Assembly: GCA_900472625.1 (NCBI GenBank) | Contig: UCIT01000002.1 | Location: forward strand, 1 to 64,000 | Source of the DNA: Hyphomicrobiales bacterium | Lineage (GTDB): Bacteria > Pseudomonadota > Alphaproteobacteria > Rhizobiales > Rhizobiaceae | Direction: 5' to 3' | Length of the DNA: 64,000 nt | In this document: positions 1 to 8,566 of the stretch, in pieces | Numbering within the stretch: the stretch's first letter is position 1 | Layout of the letters: each line of letters begins with the position of its first letter | Notes under the pieces: generated by a model | The model's input: the letters and a program-made list of their open reading frames with translations, nothing else | Told to the model about the DNA's origin: nothing | The model's database searches: none | Position numbers and translations under genes: made by a program

Positions 1-730
1 CCCAAGCCCAGTCCGACGGCGTCCACATCTTGTCGCCGGGCTGCGGAAAGTTTTCATGCGCGAACTGGATGCCGGGAATATGCCCGGCCAGCACCCGATG
101 CCCGTGCAGCGCGCCCTTTGGCGCGCCCGTCGTGCCCGAGGTGAAGATCATCAACGCCGGTTCGTCCGGACTGGTCGGCGGCACCTCGAAGACCGGTGGG
201 TGATTCTCCAGCACCGCCAGCGGCACGACATCGCCCGCTCCATCCTCCTCGCCGCCGTCGACACTGATCACCGTCTTCAAATCGGGCAGCCGCGCCCGGA
301 TCTGGCGGATCCGCTCGAGCCCGAAACGATTGGTGACAACGGCGCCAGCACCCGAGGCCCTTAGCCGGTACTCCAGCGCCTCGACGCCGAACAAAAGCGC
401 CAGCGGCACCGCGATTGCGCCCATCTTGTAGATCGCCACATGCGCGATGACCGTCTCGAACGACTGCGGCAGCAGCAGCGCCACCCGATCGCCTTTCGCA
501 AGCCCTTGCGAAACGAGCCCGTTTGCCAGCGATGCCGAGCGCGCCGCAAGCCCACCGTAGGTCATCGACAGATGATGGCCGTCAGGGCTGAAATGTTCGA
601 GACAAATGCGCTCCGGATCGCGCGCCGCCCAATCGTCGCTGACCACGCGACCGATGTTGAAGTCCTCGGGAATGGCCCAGCTGAAATCGCGATAAAGATC
701 GTCGTAGTGATCGCGCGGCGGCAATTTCAT
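1..730 (-). CDS. AMP-dependent acyl-CoA synthetase, N-terminal part (runs off the left edge)
   Basis: The reading frame opens with ATG at 730 and is still open at base 1, so only about 243 N-terminal residues are visible. It belongs to the ANL adenylate-forming superfamily, which activates a carboxylic acid with ATP and joins it to CoA. The AMP-binding loop FTSGTTGAPKGALH is visible around residue 195-210, and the translation just before the edge (KMWTPSDWAWA) matches the acyl/acetyl-CoA synthetase pattern. The start MKLPPRDHYDDLYRDF is typical of medium-chain acyl-CoA or acetyl-CoA synthetase-like proteins. The substrate cannot be fixed without the C-terminal domain. It is divergent from the aldo/keto reductase, with about 200 bp between them. 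Confidence 0.88.
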   Translation of the reverse strand, partial: MKLPPRDHYDDLYRDFSWAIPEDFNIGRVVSDDWAARDPERICLEHFSPDGHHLSMTYGGLAARSASLANGLVSQGLAKGDRVALLLPQSFETVIAHVAIYKMGAIAVPLALLFGVEALEYRLRASGAGAVVTNRFGLERIRQIRARLPDLKTVISVDGGEEDGAGDVVPLAVLENHPPVFEVPPTSPDEPALMIFTSGTTGAPKGALHGHRVLAGHIPGIQFAHENFPQPGDKMWTPSDWAW

Positions 731-927
731 GGGTGCAAGGTCATAAGCAGGGTCCGGTTCTATCGCGGCAGCTAACACCCTGCATCCCGAACACGCAAGC
801 GTGAAGCGAAACGCCTGTGCTGTCGGCCACGACGTGACATTATCCGCTGCGACCGCTGACATTTTCGCGGCGAGCGCCCTAAATAGCAGGAGCGCACGGG
901 TTTCATTGTCTATCACGGAGCAATTTC

Positions 928-1908
928 ATGGATTACGTCAAATTCGGCGGCACTGGCCTTGAGGTCTCGAAAATCTGCCTGGGCTGCATGACCTTCGGCG
1001 AGCCCGATCGCGGCAACCACGCCTGGACGCAGGGCGAGGAACCGAGCCGCGCGCTGATCCGCCAGGCGCTGGACGCCGGCATCAATTTCCTCGACACCGC
1101 CAACACCTATTCCGACGGCTCCTCCGAGGAGATCGTCGGCCGCGCCATCCGCGATTTCGCCCGGCGCGAGGAGATCGTGCTCGCCACCAAGGTGTTCAAC
1201 CGCATGCGCCCGGGCCCGAATGGCGCCGGCCTGTCGCGCAAGGCGATCTTCGACGAGATCGACAACAGCCTGCGCCGCCTCGGCACCGATTATGTCGATC
1301 TCTACCAGATCCACCGCTTCGATCCCACGACGCCGATCGAGGAAACGCTGGAAGCGCTGCACGACGTGGTGAAGGCAGGCAAGGCCCGCTATATCGGCGC
1401 CTCCTCCATGTATGCCTGGCAGTTCGCCAAGATGATCAACACCTCGAAGGCCAACGGCTGGACGCCCTTCGTCAGCATGCAGGACCACCTGAACCTGCTC
1501 TATCGCGAGGAAGAACGCGAGATGCTGCCCTTCTGCCAGGACCAGAAGATCGCCGTCATTCCCTGGAGCCCGCTGGCGCGCGGCCGGCTGACGCGGGACT
1601 GGGATGAGAAGACCGCCCGCAGCGAAACCGACGAATTCGGCAAGACGCTCTACAAGCAGGCCGAGGACGCCGACCGCGCCATCATTGGCGTCGTAGGAGA
1701 GTTGGCGAAGAAGCACGGCGTCGCGCGCGCCCAGATCGCCACGGCCTGGATCCTGCAGAAAAGCGCCGTCACCGCCCCGATCATCGGCGCCTCGAAGTCC
1801 GGACACATCGACGACGCCGTCGCGGCGCTCTCAGTCAGGCTGTCGGCGGAGGATGTCGCGGCGCTGGAGAAACCTTACGTTCCGCATCAGGTCGAAGGCT
1901 TCAAGTAA
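928..1908 (+). CDS. aldo/keto reductase
   Basis: A 326-residue NADPH-dependent aldo/keto reductase, a cytoplasmic TIM-barrel enzyme reducing aldehydes or ketones. The catalytic tetrad is visible: D56 and Y61 (in DTANTYSDG), K88 (ATKVF) and H129 (YQIHRFD). The C-terminal phosphate-binding GASKSGH segment is also present. Length and the opening VKFGGTGLEVSKICLGCMTF fit the Tas/YajO-like branch. The ATG at 928 has a GGAG Shine-Dalgarno a few bases upstream (CACGGAGCAATTTC). The physiological substrate is not indicated by the neighbours. Confidence 0.93.
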   Translation: MDYVKFGGTGLEVSKICLGCMTFGEPDRGNHAWTQGEEPSRALIRQALDAGINFLDTANTYSDGSSEEIVGRAIRDFARREEIVLATKVFNRMRPGPNGAGLSRKAIFDEIDNSLRRLGTDYVDLYQIHRFDPTTPIEETLEALHDVVKAGKARYIGASSMYAWQFAKMINTSKANGWTPFVSMQDHLNLLYREEEREMLPFCQDQKIAVIPWSPLARGRLTRDWDEKTARSETDEFGKTLYKQAEDADRAIIGVVGELAKKHGVARAQIATAWILQKSAVTAPIIGASKSGHIDDAVAALSVRLSAEDVAALEKPYVPHQVEGFK

Positions 1909-2004
1909 CGATGATCGCAACGCCGCTTCGCTGCTGCCGTGACCGTCGACAACGCGTCACAGTCGGGGCCTAGCGAGGTGGCGTTGCGCTGAAGGATATC
2001 GCCG

Positions 2005-2805
2005 ATGACCATTCCCTTCGAAGCCCGCCGTTTCCGCTCCACCGCCGGCTTCTACACCCGCTTCCGGGTGCCCTATCCCGACCAGCTGGTTGCCCGCGTC
2101 GCCGAACGCGCCGGCCTCGAGGCCGGCGATCGCCTGCTCGACCTCGGCTGCGGCCCCGGCCAGCTCGGCATCGCCTTCGCCCGCCTGTCGGGCGCCGATG
2201 CCATAGGCCTCGACCCGGAGCCGGAAATGCTGGAGACCGCATGTGCCGATGCGGCGGCAGCGGGCGTATCGGTCGACTTCGTGGAGGGGTCGTCCTACGA
2301 TCTCGGCCCGCGTTTTGCGCCATTGAAGATGACCGTCATGGGCCGCTCGTTCCACTGGATGGACCGGCCCGCAACGCTGGAAGCGCTCGACAGGATCACC
2401 GCATCCGATGGCTGCGTCGTCCTCTTTGGCGACCGCCACATCGCCGCGACGCCGCAATGGCGCGAGGCCGTCAATGGCCTTGCCGAAACCTTCGCACCGA
2501 CCCGCAATGCCGACCGCGAACGCCGCAGGGGCCCCGACTGGACGCCGCACGAGGCGGTCCTGCTGCTATCAGCCTTCAATGATCTCGAACGCATCGGCAT
2601 CGTCAGGGAGCGGACATTGACAGCCGACGACGTCGTCGGCCGCGCCTTCTCGACCTCGGTCACCTCGCCGGAAACGCTGGGCGACAGGGCCGACGCCTTC
2701 GAAGCCGAATTGCGCGCTGCCCTCGCCAGGCTTTCGCCCGACGGCCAGTTCTCGGAGATCGTCGAAGTCTCCGGCCTGATCGCCCGCCGCGGCCGGACCG
2801 CCTAA
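2005..2805 (+). CDS. class I SAM-dependent methyltransferase
   Basis: A 266-residue protein with a Rossmann-type methyltransferase core. Motif I (LLDLGCGPGQLG, about residues 44-55) binds S-adenosylmethionine, and an acidic motif II (GLDPEPEML) follows. It belongs to the methyltransf_11 type, and nothing points to a substrate. A GAAGGA stretch precedes the ATG. Its last four bases overlap the end of the convergent TetR gene, so the two genes share no 3' spacer. Confidence 0.85.
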   Translation: MTIPFEARRFRSTAGFYTRFRVPYPDQLVARVAERAGLEAGDRLLDLGCGPGQLGIAFARLSGADAIGLDPEPEMLETACADAAAAGVSVDFVEGSSYDLGPRFAPLKMTVMGRSFHWMDRPATLEALDRITASDGCVVLFGDRHIAATPQWREAVNGLAETFAPTRNADRERRRGPDWTPHEAVLLLSAFNDLERIGIVRERTLTADDVVGRAFSTSVTSPETLGDRADAFEAELRAALARLSPDGQFSEIVEVSGLIARRGRTA

Positions 2806-3377
2806 AACTTAGCCAGCGAAAGAGAATCGCGGGTCGTATAGAGAAAGCTGTCGGACAGCGAACGGCTTTCGACGGCGCGCGCCAGGATAACCGCACCCAT
2901 CATCGACGACAGCGTCGTGAACCCCTTGTCGCGGCGCTCCTGCTCGGTGTCGCCGTCGACGATCCGCGAGAGGATATCGACCAGCGCCGACAGCCCGTCG
3001 TTGAAGGTTTCACGCACGGCGCCGCGGCTGCGGCTGACCTCCTGCACCAGCGAGGCGAAGACGCAGCTGCCGCCGGGATCGTCGACGCTGCAGCGATCGA
3101 GATAGTGGCGCACCAGCGCATCAAGCGGCCGCTCCGGCGCCCTGGCGATAATCTCGCCCCAGCGGATCTTCACCCGCTCGATCAGCGCCCGGCTGACCTC
3201 CAACGCCAGATCCTCCTTCGACTGGAAGTGGCCGTAGAAGCCGCCATGCGTCATACCCGCCGCCTTCATGATGTCGGAAACGCCGATGCCGTCGAAGCCG
3301 CGCTCGCGAAACAGCACGCCGGCAACCTCGAGGATCTTCTCCCGGTTCTCGGCAAATTTCTCTTTGGTGACCCGCAT
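2802..3377 (-). CDS. TetR/AcrR family transcriptional regulator
   Basis: A 191-residue one-domain regulator with the TetR helix-turn-helix at about residues 25-52 (VSDIMKAAGMTHGGFYGHF), followed by the helical ligand-binding domain. It is divergently transcribed from the MFS transporter at 3514, the usual arrangement of a repressor beside the efflux gene it controls. The intergenic region carries two near-identical palindromes (3424-3437, 3451-3468). One lies inside this gene's own predicted promoter, so autoregulation is likely. The ligand is unknown. Confidence 0.92.
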   Translation of the reverse strand: MRVTKEKFAENREKILEVAGVLFRERGFDGIGVSDIMKAAGMTHGGFYGHFQSKEDLALEVSRALIERVKIRWGEIIARAPERPLDALVRHYLDRCSVDDPGGSCVFASLVQEVSRSRGAVRETFNDGLSALVDILSRIVDGDTEQERRDKGFTTLSSMMGAVILARAVESRSLSDSFLYTTRDSLSLAKF

Positions 3378-3418
3378 GAGGCGCTCCGCAAACGACCGCT
3401 GAAATTGACGCTTGACAA

Positions 3419-3447
3419 TTTATATGACGTCCATCATCAATAATCAA
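3419..3447 (-). promoter_or_regulatory. putative sigma-70 promoter of the TetR gene
   Basis: Read on the minus strand, TTGATT (3447-3442) and TATAAA (3424-3419) are separated by exactly 17 bases and lie about 40 bp upstream of the TetR start codon. The spacer contains the palindrome at 3424-3437, so a bound repressor would occlude RNA polymerase. The call is by consensus only. Confidence 0.55.
3424..3437. promoter_or_regulatory. operator-like palindrome 1 (TetR/MFS intergenic)
   Basis: ATGACGTCCATCAT. It matches the second palindrome at 12 of 14 positions; the centres are 29 bp apart, roughly three helical turns. It overlaps the -10 region and spacer of the predicted TetR promoter. Inferred binding site of the adjacent TetR regulator. 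Confidence 0.6.
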
Positions 3448-3450
3448 CAA

Positions 3451-3468
3451 ACATGATGGCCATCATGT
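3451..3468. promoter_or_regulatory. operator-like palindrome 2 (TetR/MFS intergenic)
   Basis: ACATGATGGCCATCATGT is a perfect 18-bp palindrome about 45 bp upstream of the MFS start codon. Its core ATGATGGCCATCAT is a variant of palindrome 1. Inferred TetR-family operator controlling the transporter. Confidence 0.7.
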
Positions 3469-3513
3469 AAATTTATCTATTAGCGTCCGACAGCCCCCGA
3501 ACGGAACAGTCCC

Positions 3514-4812
3514 ATGGTCTCCACTGCACTTGCCTCCACGCTGGCGCGGCGCAACATCCACTATGGATGGGTCGTCGTCGCCGCCACCTTCGTCACCATG
3601 CTGGTCACCGCAGGCGCCATGGGCGCGCCCGGCGTGCTGATCAAGCCGCTGCAGGACGAGTTCGGCTGGGATACCTCGCAGATCTCTTCCGCGCTCGCCG
3701 TCCGCCTTGTGCTGTTCGGCCTGATGGGGCCGTTCTCCGCTGCGTTCATGAATTACTTCGGCGTCCGCAAGGTCATCGTCTTCGCGATGATCCTGATCTC
3801 AAGCGGCTTCGTCGGCTCGCTGTTCATGACCGAAATCTGGCAGCTGCTGCTGCTCTGGGGCATCGTCGTCGGCCTCGGCACCGGGCTCACCGCCATGGTG
3901 CTGGCCGCAACCGTCTCGGCGCGCTGGTTCACGCGGCATCGCGGCCTCGTCGTCGGCATGCTGTCGGCCAGCTCCGCCACCGGCCAGCTCGTCTTCCTGC
4001 CGCTGATGGCGCAGCTGACGGAGAGCTACGGCTGGCGCGCCACCGTGTTCTTCGTCTGTGGCATGATCCTGTTCGCCGCGCTCGTGGTTCTCGCCTTCAT
4101 GCGCGACCGCCCGTCGGACCTCAACCTCCCCTCCTTCGGCGAGGCGCAGGTAACGCCGCCGCCGGCGCGCACCGGCGGCCTGCTAACAATGCTGGCGACG
4201 CCCGTCGTCGTGTTGAAGGAAGTCTCGAAGACCTCGACCTTCTGGATCCTGTTCGCCACCTTCTTCATCTGCGGGCTGAGCACCAACGGCCTGATCCAGA
4301 CTCATTTCGTCACGCTCTGCGGCGATTTCGGCATCCTGCCGGTGGCGGCCGCCAGCGTTCTCGCCGTCATGGGCATCTTCGATTTCTTCGGCACCATCGG
4401 CTCCGGCTGGCTGTCCGATCGCTTCGACAATCGCTGGCTGCTCTTCTGGTATTACGGCCTGCGCGGCCTGTCGCTGCTGTTCCTGCCGTTCAGCGATTTC
4501 TCGTTCTACGGCCTGTCGATCTTCGCCGTCTTCTACGGCCTCGACTGGATCGCCACCGTGCCGCCGACGGTCAAGCTGGCGACGGAGCGTTTCGGTCGCG
4601 AAAAGGCCGGCATCGTCTTCGGCTGGATCTTCACCGGCCACCAGCTGGGCGCCGCCACGGCGGCCTATGGTGCCGGCCTGTCGCGCACCGAGCTGCAGAG
4701 CTACCTGCCCGCCTTCTTCATCGCCGGCGCCTTCTGCCTGCTGGCCTCGATCCTGGCGATCACCCTGAAAAAGACCGGCCTGGCGACGGCGACGCCATCC
4801 GCCGCGCACTAA
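3514..4812 (+). CDS. MFS transporter
   Basis: A 432-residue major facilitator protein with about 12 predicted membrane segments and a central cytoplasmic loop near residues 205-230. A GSGWLSDRF segment in the second half matches the MFS loop motif. It resembles the oxalate/formate antiporter-like MFS branch (opening HYGWVVVAATFVTMLVTAGA), but the substrate cannot be read from sequence. The divergent TetR regulator and shared operators suggest substrate-inducible expression. Confidence 0.9.
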   Translation: MVSTALASTLARRNIHYGWVVVAATFVTMLVTAGAMGAPGVLIKPLQDEFGWDTSQISSALAVRLVLFGLMGPFSAAFMNYFGVRKVIVFAMILISSGFVGSLFMTEIWQLLLLWGIVVGLGTGLTAMVLAATVSARWFTRHRGLVVGMLSASSATGQLVFLPLMAQLTESYGWRATVFFVCGMILFAALVVLAFMRDRPSDLNLPSFGEAQVTPPPARTGGLLTMLATPVVVLKEVSKTSTFWILFATFFICGLSTNGLIQTHFVTLCGDFGILPVAAASVLAVMGIFDFFGTIGSGWLSDRFDNRWLLFWYYGLRGLSLLFLPFSDFSFYGLSIFAVFYGLDWIATVPPTVKLATERFGREKAGIVFGWIFTGHQLGAATAAYGAGLSRTELQSYLPAFFIAGAFCLLASILAITLKKTGLATATPSAAH

Positions 4813-4934
4813 GCAAAAAGCTTACGGCCGAGATCTTCGGCCGGAAGCATCATGAAATCAGCCCGATAACCGCAGCCGCCGTCTTGCGCCGCCGGCCGAA
4901 CGCATGCTAGACACCCGCCTCGTCGGTATCCGTT

Positions 4935-5019
4935 GCCCCATTGGCGGAATTGGTAGACGCGCTCGACTCAAAATCGAGTTTCGAAAGAAGTGCTGGTTCG
5001 ACTCCGGCATGGGGCACCA
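4935..5019 (+). tRNA. tRNA-Leu (anticodon CAA)
   Basis: An 85-nt cloverleaf. The acceptor arms GCCCCAT (4935-4941) and ATGGGGC (5009-5015) pair perfectly and are followed by A and an encoded CCA. The D-loop contains TGGTAGACGC. The anticodon arm CTCGA-CTCAAAA-TCGAG gives anticodon CAA, reading UUG. A long variable arm, as in class II leucine tRNAs, and the T-loop GGTTCGACTCC follow. No integrase or attachment-site duplication was seen near its 3' end. Confidence 0.96.
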
Positions 5020-5033
5020 CTGATCTCACCCAT

Positions 5034-5297
5034 TCACCGCCCCGCCTTGCGCCATCCCGCAGCCCGCGCCTCTGCTTCCGAGCAGAACCACCGCTCGCCA
5101 TACTCGGCACGAATGATGGTCGCCTCGTAATCGCGCTGGCCGCGAACGTGAAAAATCCGCTCGCGCGAATTGATCGAGATATTGCCCTTGATGTCGCAGG
5201 CCGGATCGTAGAGCTGGCGTGGGAACAATGTGTAGCCGCCCGCGCCGAGAAACGACGCAAGCGAAGACAACACGACCAGTAGCGAAAACTTGCTCAT
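5034..5297 (-). CDS. small exported protein, sunset-domain/ExoI-like
   Basis: An 87-residue protein with an N-terminal hydrophobic signal segment (residues 3-25). A short domain follows with CDIKGNIS, RIFHVRGQRDYEAT and GERWFCSEAEARAAGWRKA. These elements match the sunset domain found at the C-terminus of rhizobial ExoI-like and thermonuclease-related proteins, here alone. It is probably periplasmic or cell-surface; the two Cys in the domain (CDIKG and WFCSE) may pair. Function unknown. An inverted repeat (5334-5349) lies just upstream. Confidence 0.75.
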   Translation of the reverse strand: MSKFSLLVVLSSLASFLGAGGYTLFPRQLYDPACDIKGNISINSRERIFHVRGQRDYEATIIRAEYGERWFCSEAEARAAGWRKAGR

Positions 5298-5333
5298 GCG
5301 AGCAGCTTTAACCGATATCTCTATACTTTAAGT

Positions 5334-5349
5334 TTTAGCATACGCTAAA
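5334..5349. promoter_or_regulatory. inverted repeat in promoter of the sunset-domain gene
   Basis: TTTAGC-ATAC-GCTAAA, a 6-4-6 inverted repeat in an AT-rich stretch about 40 bp upstream of the 5297 start. On the minus strand TATAGA follows 18 bases downstream, so the repeat would overlap a -35 region. Possible regulator site; unverified. Confidence 0.35.
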
Positions 5350-5375
5350 GTTGTATCGAACCTGGATTACCCGTC

Positions 5376-5708
5376 TCAGTGCGCCGCAACGCTCGCCGGC
5401 GCCAGCAGTACCCGACCCGTCCGCGCCTTCACCGGCATTCCCTGGATCGCATAGCGGTGAAACGGCGAAACTGCGCTCTTGCGAACCTGCACGAAACGTC
5501 CGAACGCGTGCTCGAGCTGGACAGCGAGTTCGGCGCGGCCGGTCATGCCTTGCTGGAACAGCCGGATCAAAAGGTTGGCGGCAACGCCGCTGGAGCGCAG
5601 CTGCCTTGCGGTGTCGCTGTCGCCGGAATAGCCGGCTTCGGCGAGGATGCCGTGCAGGTAGTCGAGATCGGCGCCTGAGAGATAGGTGGTATCTACGTTG
5701 GAAGACAT
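5376..5708 (-). CDS. conserved rhizobial hypothetical protein
   Basis: A 110-residue soluble protein with no signal peptide or membrane segment. It has an acidic helical N-terminal half and a C-terminal RYAIQGMPV segment. I recognise the general pattern from short uncharacterised rhizobial proteins (LSGADLDYLHGILAEAGY) but no function. A GGAGG-like Shine-Dalgarno lies before the ATG. The preceding intergenic region is unusually long. Confidence 0.6.
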   Translation of the reverse strand: MSSNVDTTYLSGADLDYLHGILAEAGYSGDSDTARQLRSSGVAANLLIRLFQQGMTGRAELAVQLEHAFGRFVQVRKSAVSPFHRYAIQGMPVKARTGRVLLAPASVAAH

Positions 5709-6051
5709 GGCGGTCCTCCTTTCGATCGGGGCTAGGGTTTGGTGGCCCTCAACCAGCAGCGCCCGTGAAAGTGGCTGCTGAAGGATCGAACATGCGCCCT
5801 AAGCGCGAACAAAGCAATCAAGCAATGACGAATAAAGCGGCAAAGCGGGACAAAGCCATGATCCAGTCGAATAGCTGGCTTGACCTCCGGCGTCTCCGGC
5901 GTGCATTTCGCCTATCTGTGACCGGCAAACATACATAGCTCACTCTAAATCAACGGTTTTATTTCCCGCCGACATCGGTCAAAGTGCCTCGCCGATAACA
6001 AAGGCGCCACGATAGCGTCACCGGGGAAGGCGCCAAGAGGGAAACGCAAGC
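5709..6051. other. 343-bp intergenic region without an assigned gene
   Basis: The promoters of the divergent genes at 5708 and 6052 must lie here. A 48-codon plus-strand ORF at 5792-5938 (MRPKREQSNQAM...) has no clear Shine-Dalgarno and no recognised family, so I did not call it a gene. I see no riboswitch, terminator or strong repeat. Confidence 0.4.
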
Positions 6052-7800
6052 GTGCATCAGGAAGTCCCGCTCATAGCGACTGTCGCCGTCAGCTTCGTCT
6101 GCGCGGCGGTGCTCGGCTATCTCGCCGACCGGCTGCGGCTGCCGCCGCTGGTGGGCTATCTGATGGCCGGCATCCTGATGGGGCCGATCACCCCCGGTTT
6201 CGTCGCCGACAGCGGCCTCGCCAGCCAGCTGGCCGAGATGGGCGTCATCCTGCTGATGTTCGGCGTCGGCCTGCATTTCTCGGCGCGCGATCTGCTCGCG
6301 GTGCGCGGCGTCGCGGTGCCGGGCGCCATCATCCAGATCCTGTTCGCCACGCTTCTCGGCATCGGCCTTGCCGAATGGTGGGGCTGGAGCCTCGGCGCCG
6401 GCATCGTCTTCGGCCTCAGCCTGTCGGTCGCCAGCACCGTCGTGCTCCTGAAAGCGCTGGAGGAGCGAAACCTCGTCAATTCGGCGAGCGGCCGCGTCGC
6501 CATCGGCTGGCTGATCGTCGAGGATCTCGCCATGGTGCTGGCGCTGGTGCTGCTGCCGGCGCTGGCCGAACTGCTCGGCGGCCACCCTGCCGCCAACGCC
6601 GCGCACGGCAGCGACATGCCGCTGGCTTTCACGCTTCTCCTGACCCTGCTGCAAGTCGGAGCATTCGCCGCCATGGCGATCTTCCTCGGGCCGAAGGTCG
6701 TCCCCTGGCTGCTCACCCGCGTCGCCCGCACCGGCTCGCGCGAACTGTTCACGCTGACGGTGCTGGCCATCGCGCTCGGCATCGCCTTCGGCTCGGCGCA
6801 GATCTTCGGCGTCTCCTTCGCGCTCGGCGCCTTCTTCGCCGGCGTGGTCATGAGCGAATCCAACCTCAGCCACAGGGCGGCGGCCGATTCGCTGCCGTTG
6901 CAGAACGCCTTCTCGGTGCTGTTCTTCGTCTCCGTCGGCATGCTATTCGATCCATCCATCCTGGTGCGCCAGCCGCTCGGCGTGCTCGCAGCGTTGCTGT
7001 TGATCATCTTCGGCAAGGCGATCATCTCCTTCGCCGTTGTCACACTGCTGCGCTATCCGCTGGCCATGGCGCTGACGGTGGCAGGCGGCCTTGCCCAGAT
7101 CGGCGAATTCTCCTTCATTCTCGCCGGCCTCGGCGTGTCGCTCGGCCTGCTGCCGACCGACGGCCAGGACATCATTCTCGCCAGCGCCATCATCTCGATC
7201 ACCCTCAATCCCGTGGTCTGCGCCGGCGCCGAGGCGCTCTATGTCTACGTGCAGCGCCGCTGGCCTGCGGCGGCGGCCCGCCACGGACACGCCCGATACG
7301 AGGCGCTCAGCGGCGAACTCGACAAGATCCGCGCCGTCACAGAGGCCCGCCAGCAGCAGCACCAGCTGGAGATGCGCGAGCTCAGCGAAACCTTCCCGCT
7401 ATTTGCCAATGTCGACGAGAATTCGCAGGAAGAGCTGCTGCTGCTGTTTCGCCCGAAATCGGCACTCCCCGGCGAGCGCGTCATGCGCAAGGGCGATCGC
7501 GGCGACGGCATGTATTTCCTCTCATCCGGCGCCGTCGAGGTGCAACTGCCCAACGACACGATCCGGCTGGAGCCGGGCGCCTTCTTCGGCGAGATGGCCC
7601 TTCTGAGCGGCGGCAGGCGCAATGCCGATGTCGTCGCCGTCGATTTTTGCCAATTCTTCGTGCTCGAACGGCGCGATTTCAACATGTTCACGGCAAAGCA
7701 TCCGGCGCTGCGCCAGATGGTCAGCGAGATGGCCCGCGAGCGCACGGAAATGAACGTCATGCGCCAGAAGCGCGTCCAGCCGTCCGACATCGCCTCCTGA
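6052..7800 (+). CDS. CPA2 cation:proton antiporter with C-terminal cyclic-nucleotide-binding domain
   Basis: A 582-residue membrane protein. Residues 1-400 form the Kef/YbaL-type CPA2 antiporter fold with about 12 helices (LPPLVGYLMAGILMGP; LSVASTVVLLKALEE; FALGAFFAGVVMSES). Instead of the RCK/TrkA-N domain usual for KefB/KefC, residues about 445-565 form a cNMP-binding domain with an intact phosphate-binding cassette (FGEMALLSGGRRNADVVA). Transport of K+ or Na+ against H+ gated by a cyclic nucleotide is inferred. The start codon is GTG at 6052 (MHQEVPLIATVAV). Confidence 0.88.
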   Translation: MHQEVPLIATVAVSFVCAAVLGYLADRLRLPPLVGYLMAGILMGPITPGFVADSGLASQLAEMGVILLMFGVGLHFSARDLLAVRGVAVPGAIIQILFATLLGIGLAEWWGWSLGAGIVFGLSLSVASTVVLLKALEERNLVNSASGRVAIGWLIVEDLAMVLALVLLPALAELLGGHPAANAAHGSDMPLAFTLLLTLLQVGAFAAMAIFLGPKVVPWLLTRVARTGSRELFTLTVLAIALGIAFGSAQIFGVSFALGAFFAGVVMSESNLSHRAAADSLPLQNAFSVLFFVSVGMLFDPSILVRQPLGVLAALLLIIFGKAIISFAVVTLLRYPLAMALTVAGGLAQIGEFSFILAGLGVSLGLLPTDGQDIILASAIISITLNPVVCAGAEALYVYVQRRWPAAAARHGHARYEALSGELDKIRAVTEARQQQHQLEMRELSETFPLFANVDENSQEELLLLFRPKSALPGERVMRKGDRGDGMYFLSSGAVEVQLPNDTIRLEPGAFFGEMALLSGGRRNADVVAVDFCQFFVLERRDFNMFTAKHPALRQMVSEMARERTEMNVMRQKRVQPSDIAS

Positions 7801-7928
7801 TCTCGCCGAAAGCAGCATTGTCGATCACGAAGATTTTTTCGCTGCACTGCCGCACGAGTGACACAGCAGGCATTTACAGCCGCAGACGGGCCTCATAAAG
7901 CTCATGCACGCAACCTGAAAGGACCGGA

Positions 7929-8525
7929 ATGCTTCGCAGATTGTACGACTGGACCATGTCGCTGGCCGCCCGCAAATCGGCCGAAGTCTGGCTTGCCGTG
8001 ATCGCCTTCGTCGAAAGCTCCATATTCTTGGTTCCGGCCGATGTCCTCTTCCTGCCGATGGCGCTAGCCAAGCCGGAGCGCGCCTATCGCTACGCGCTGG
8101 TCGCCACCGTCGCCTCGGTGCTCGGCGGCATCGCCGGCTGGATGCTCGGCTATTACGCCTACGACACCATCGCCCGTCCGGTGCTGGAGTTCTACGGCAA
8201 GCTTGACGCCTTTGAGCAGATGCGCGTCTATATCCACGACGAGTGGGAAATCCTGCTGCTGCTTCTGGTGACCTCGGGCCTGGCACATCTGCCGCCGATC
8301 AAGATCGTCACCATCCTCGCCGGCGTCATCCACATGAACCTCGGCTTCTTCGTCGTCTCGGCGATCATCGCCCGCGGCGCCCGTTTCCTGTTCCTCGCCT
8401 GGCTGCTGCGCCATTACGGCGAACCGATCCGCCATTTCATCGAGAAGCGCCTTGGCCAGATCACCGCGGTGGTCGCCGGCGTGCTGATCGTGCTCGGCGT
8501 CGGCTACAAGCTGCTTGCCCACTGA
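7929..8525 (+). CDS. VTT/DedA-family membrane protein (YqaA-like)
   Basis: A 198-residue inner-membrane protein of the VTT (SNARE-associated) superfamily. It shows the characteristic amphipathic entry and glycine-rich re-entrant segment (LGGIAGWMLGYYAYDTI). The C-terminal half has two to three further membrane helices and ends in a hydrophobic tail. Members act in membrane homeostasis, with some acting as undecaprenyl-phosphate or lipid flippases; this member's role is not established. It is followed after 41 bp by dsbB on the same strand, and the two are probably co-transcribed. Confidence 0.85.
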   Translation: MLRRLYDWTMSLAARKSAEVWLAVIAFVESSIFLVPADVLFLPMALAKPERAYRYALVATVASVLGGIAGWMLGYYAYDTIARPVLEFYGKLDAFEQMRVYIHDEWEILLLLLVTSGLAHLPPIKIVTILAGVIHMNLGFFVVSAIIARGARFLFLAWLLRHYGEPIRHFIEKRLGQITAVVAGVLIVLGVGYKLLAH

Positions 8526-8566
8526 TATCGTCTGAAATCATCGAGCCATTGCCCCGGAGCTCCCGC

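Noticed and set aside
4824..4846. Hairpin CGGCCGA-GATCT-TCGGCCG after the MFS gene as a terminator
   Set aside because: The 7-bp stem is followed by GAAGCATC rather than a T-run on the plus strand, and the minus-strand T-run is interrupted, so I did not call it.
4935..5400. tRNA-Leu as an integration site for a genomic island
   Set aside because: No integrase, no repeat of the tRNA 3' end and no change in base composition or gene type downstream.
5792..5938. A 48-codon plus-strand ORF (MRPKREQSNQAM...) in the 343-bp gap
   Set aside because: No clear Shine-Dalgarno, no recognisable family, strongly basic composition, and the frame is open through the neighbouring gene by chance in GC-rich DNA.
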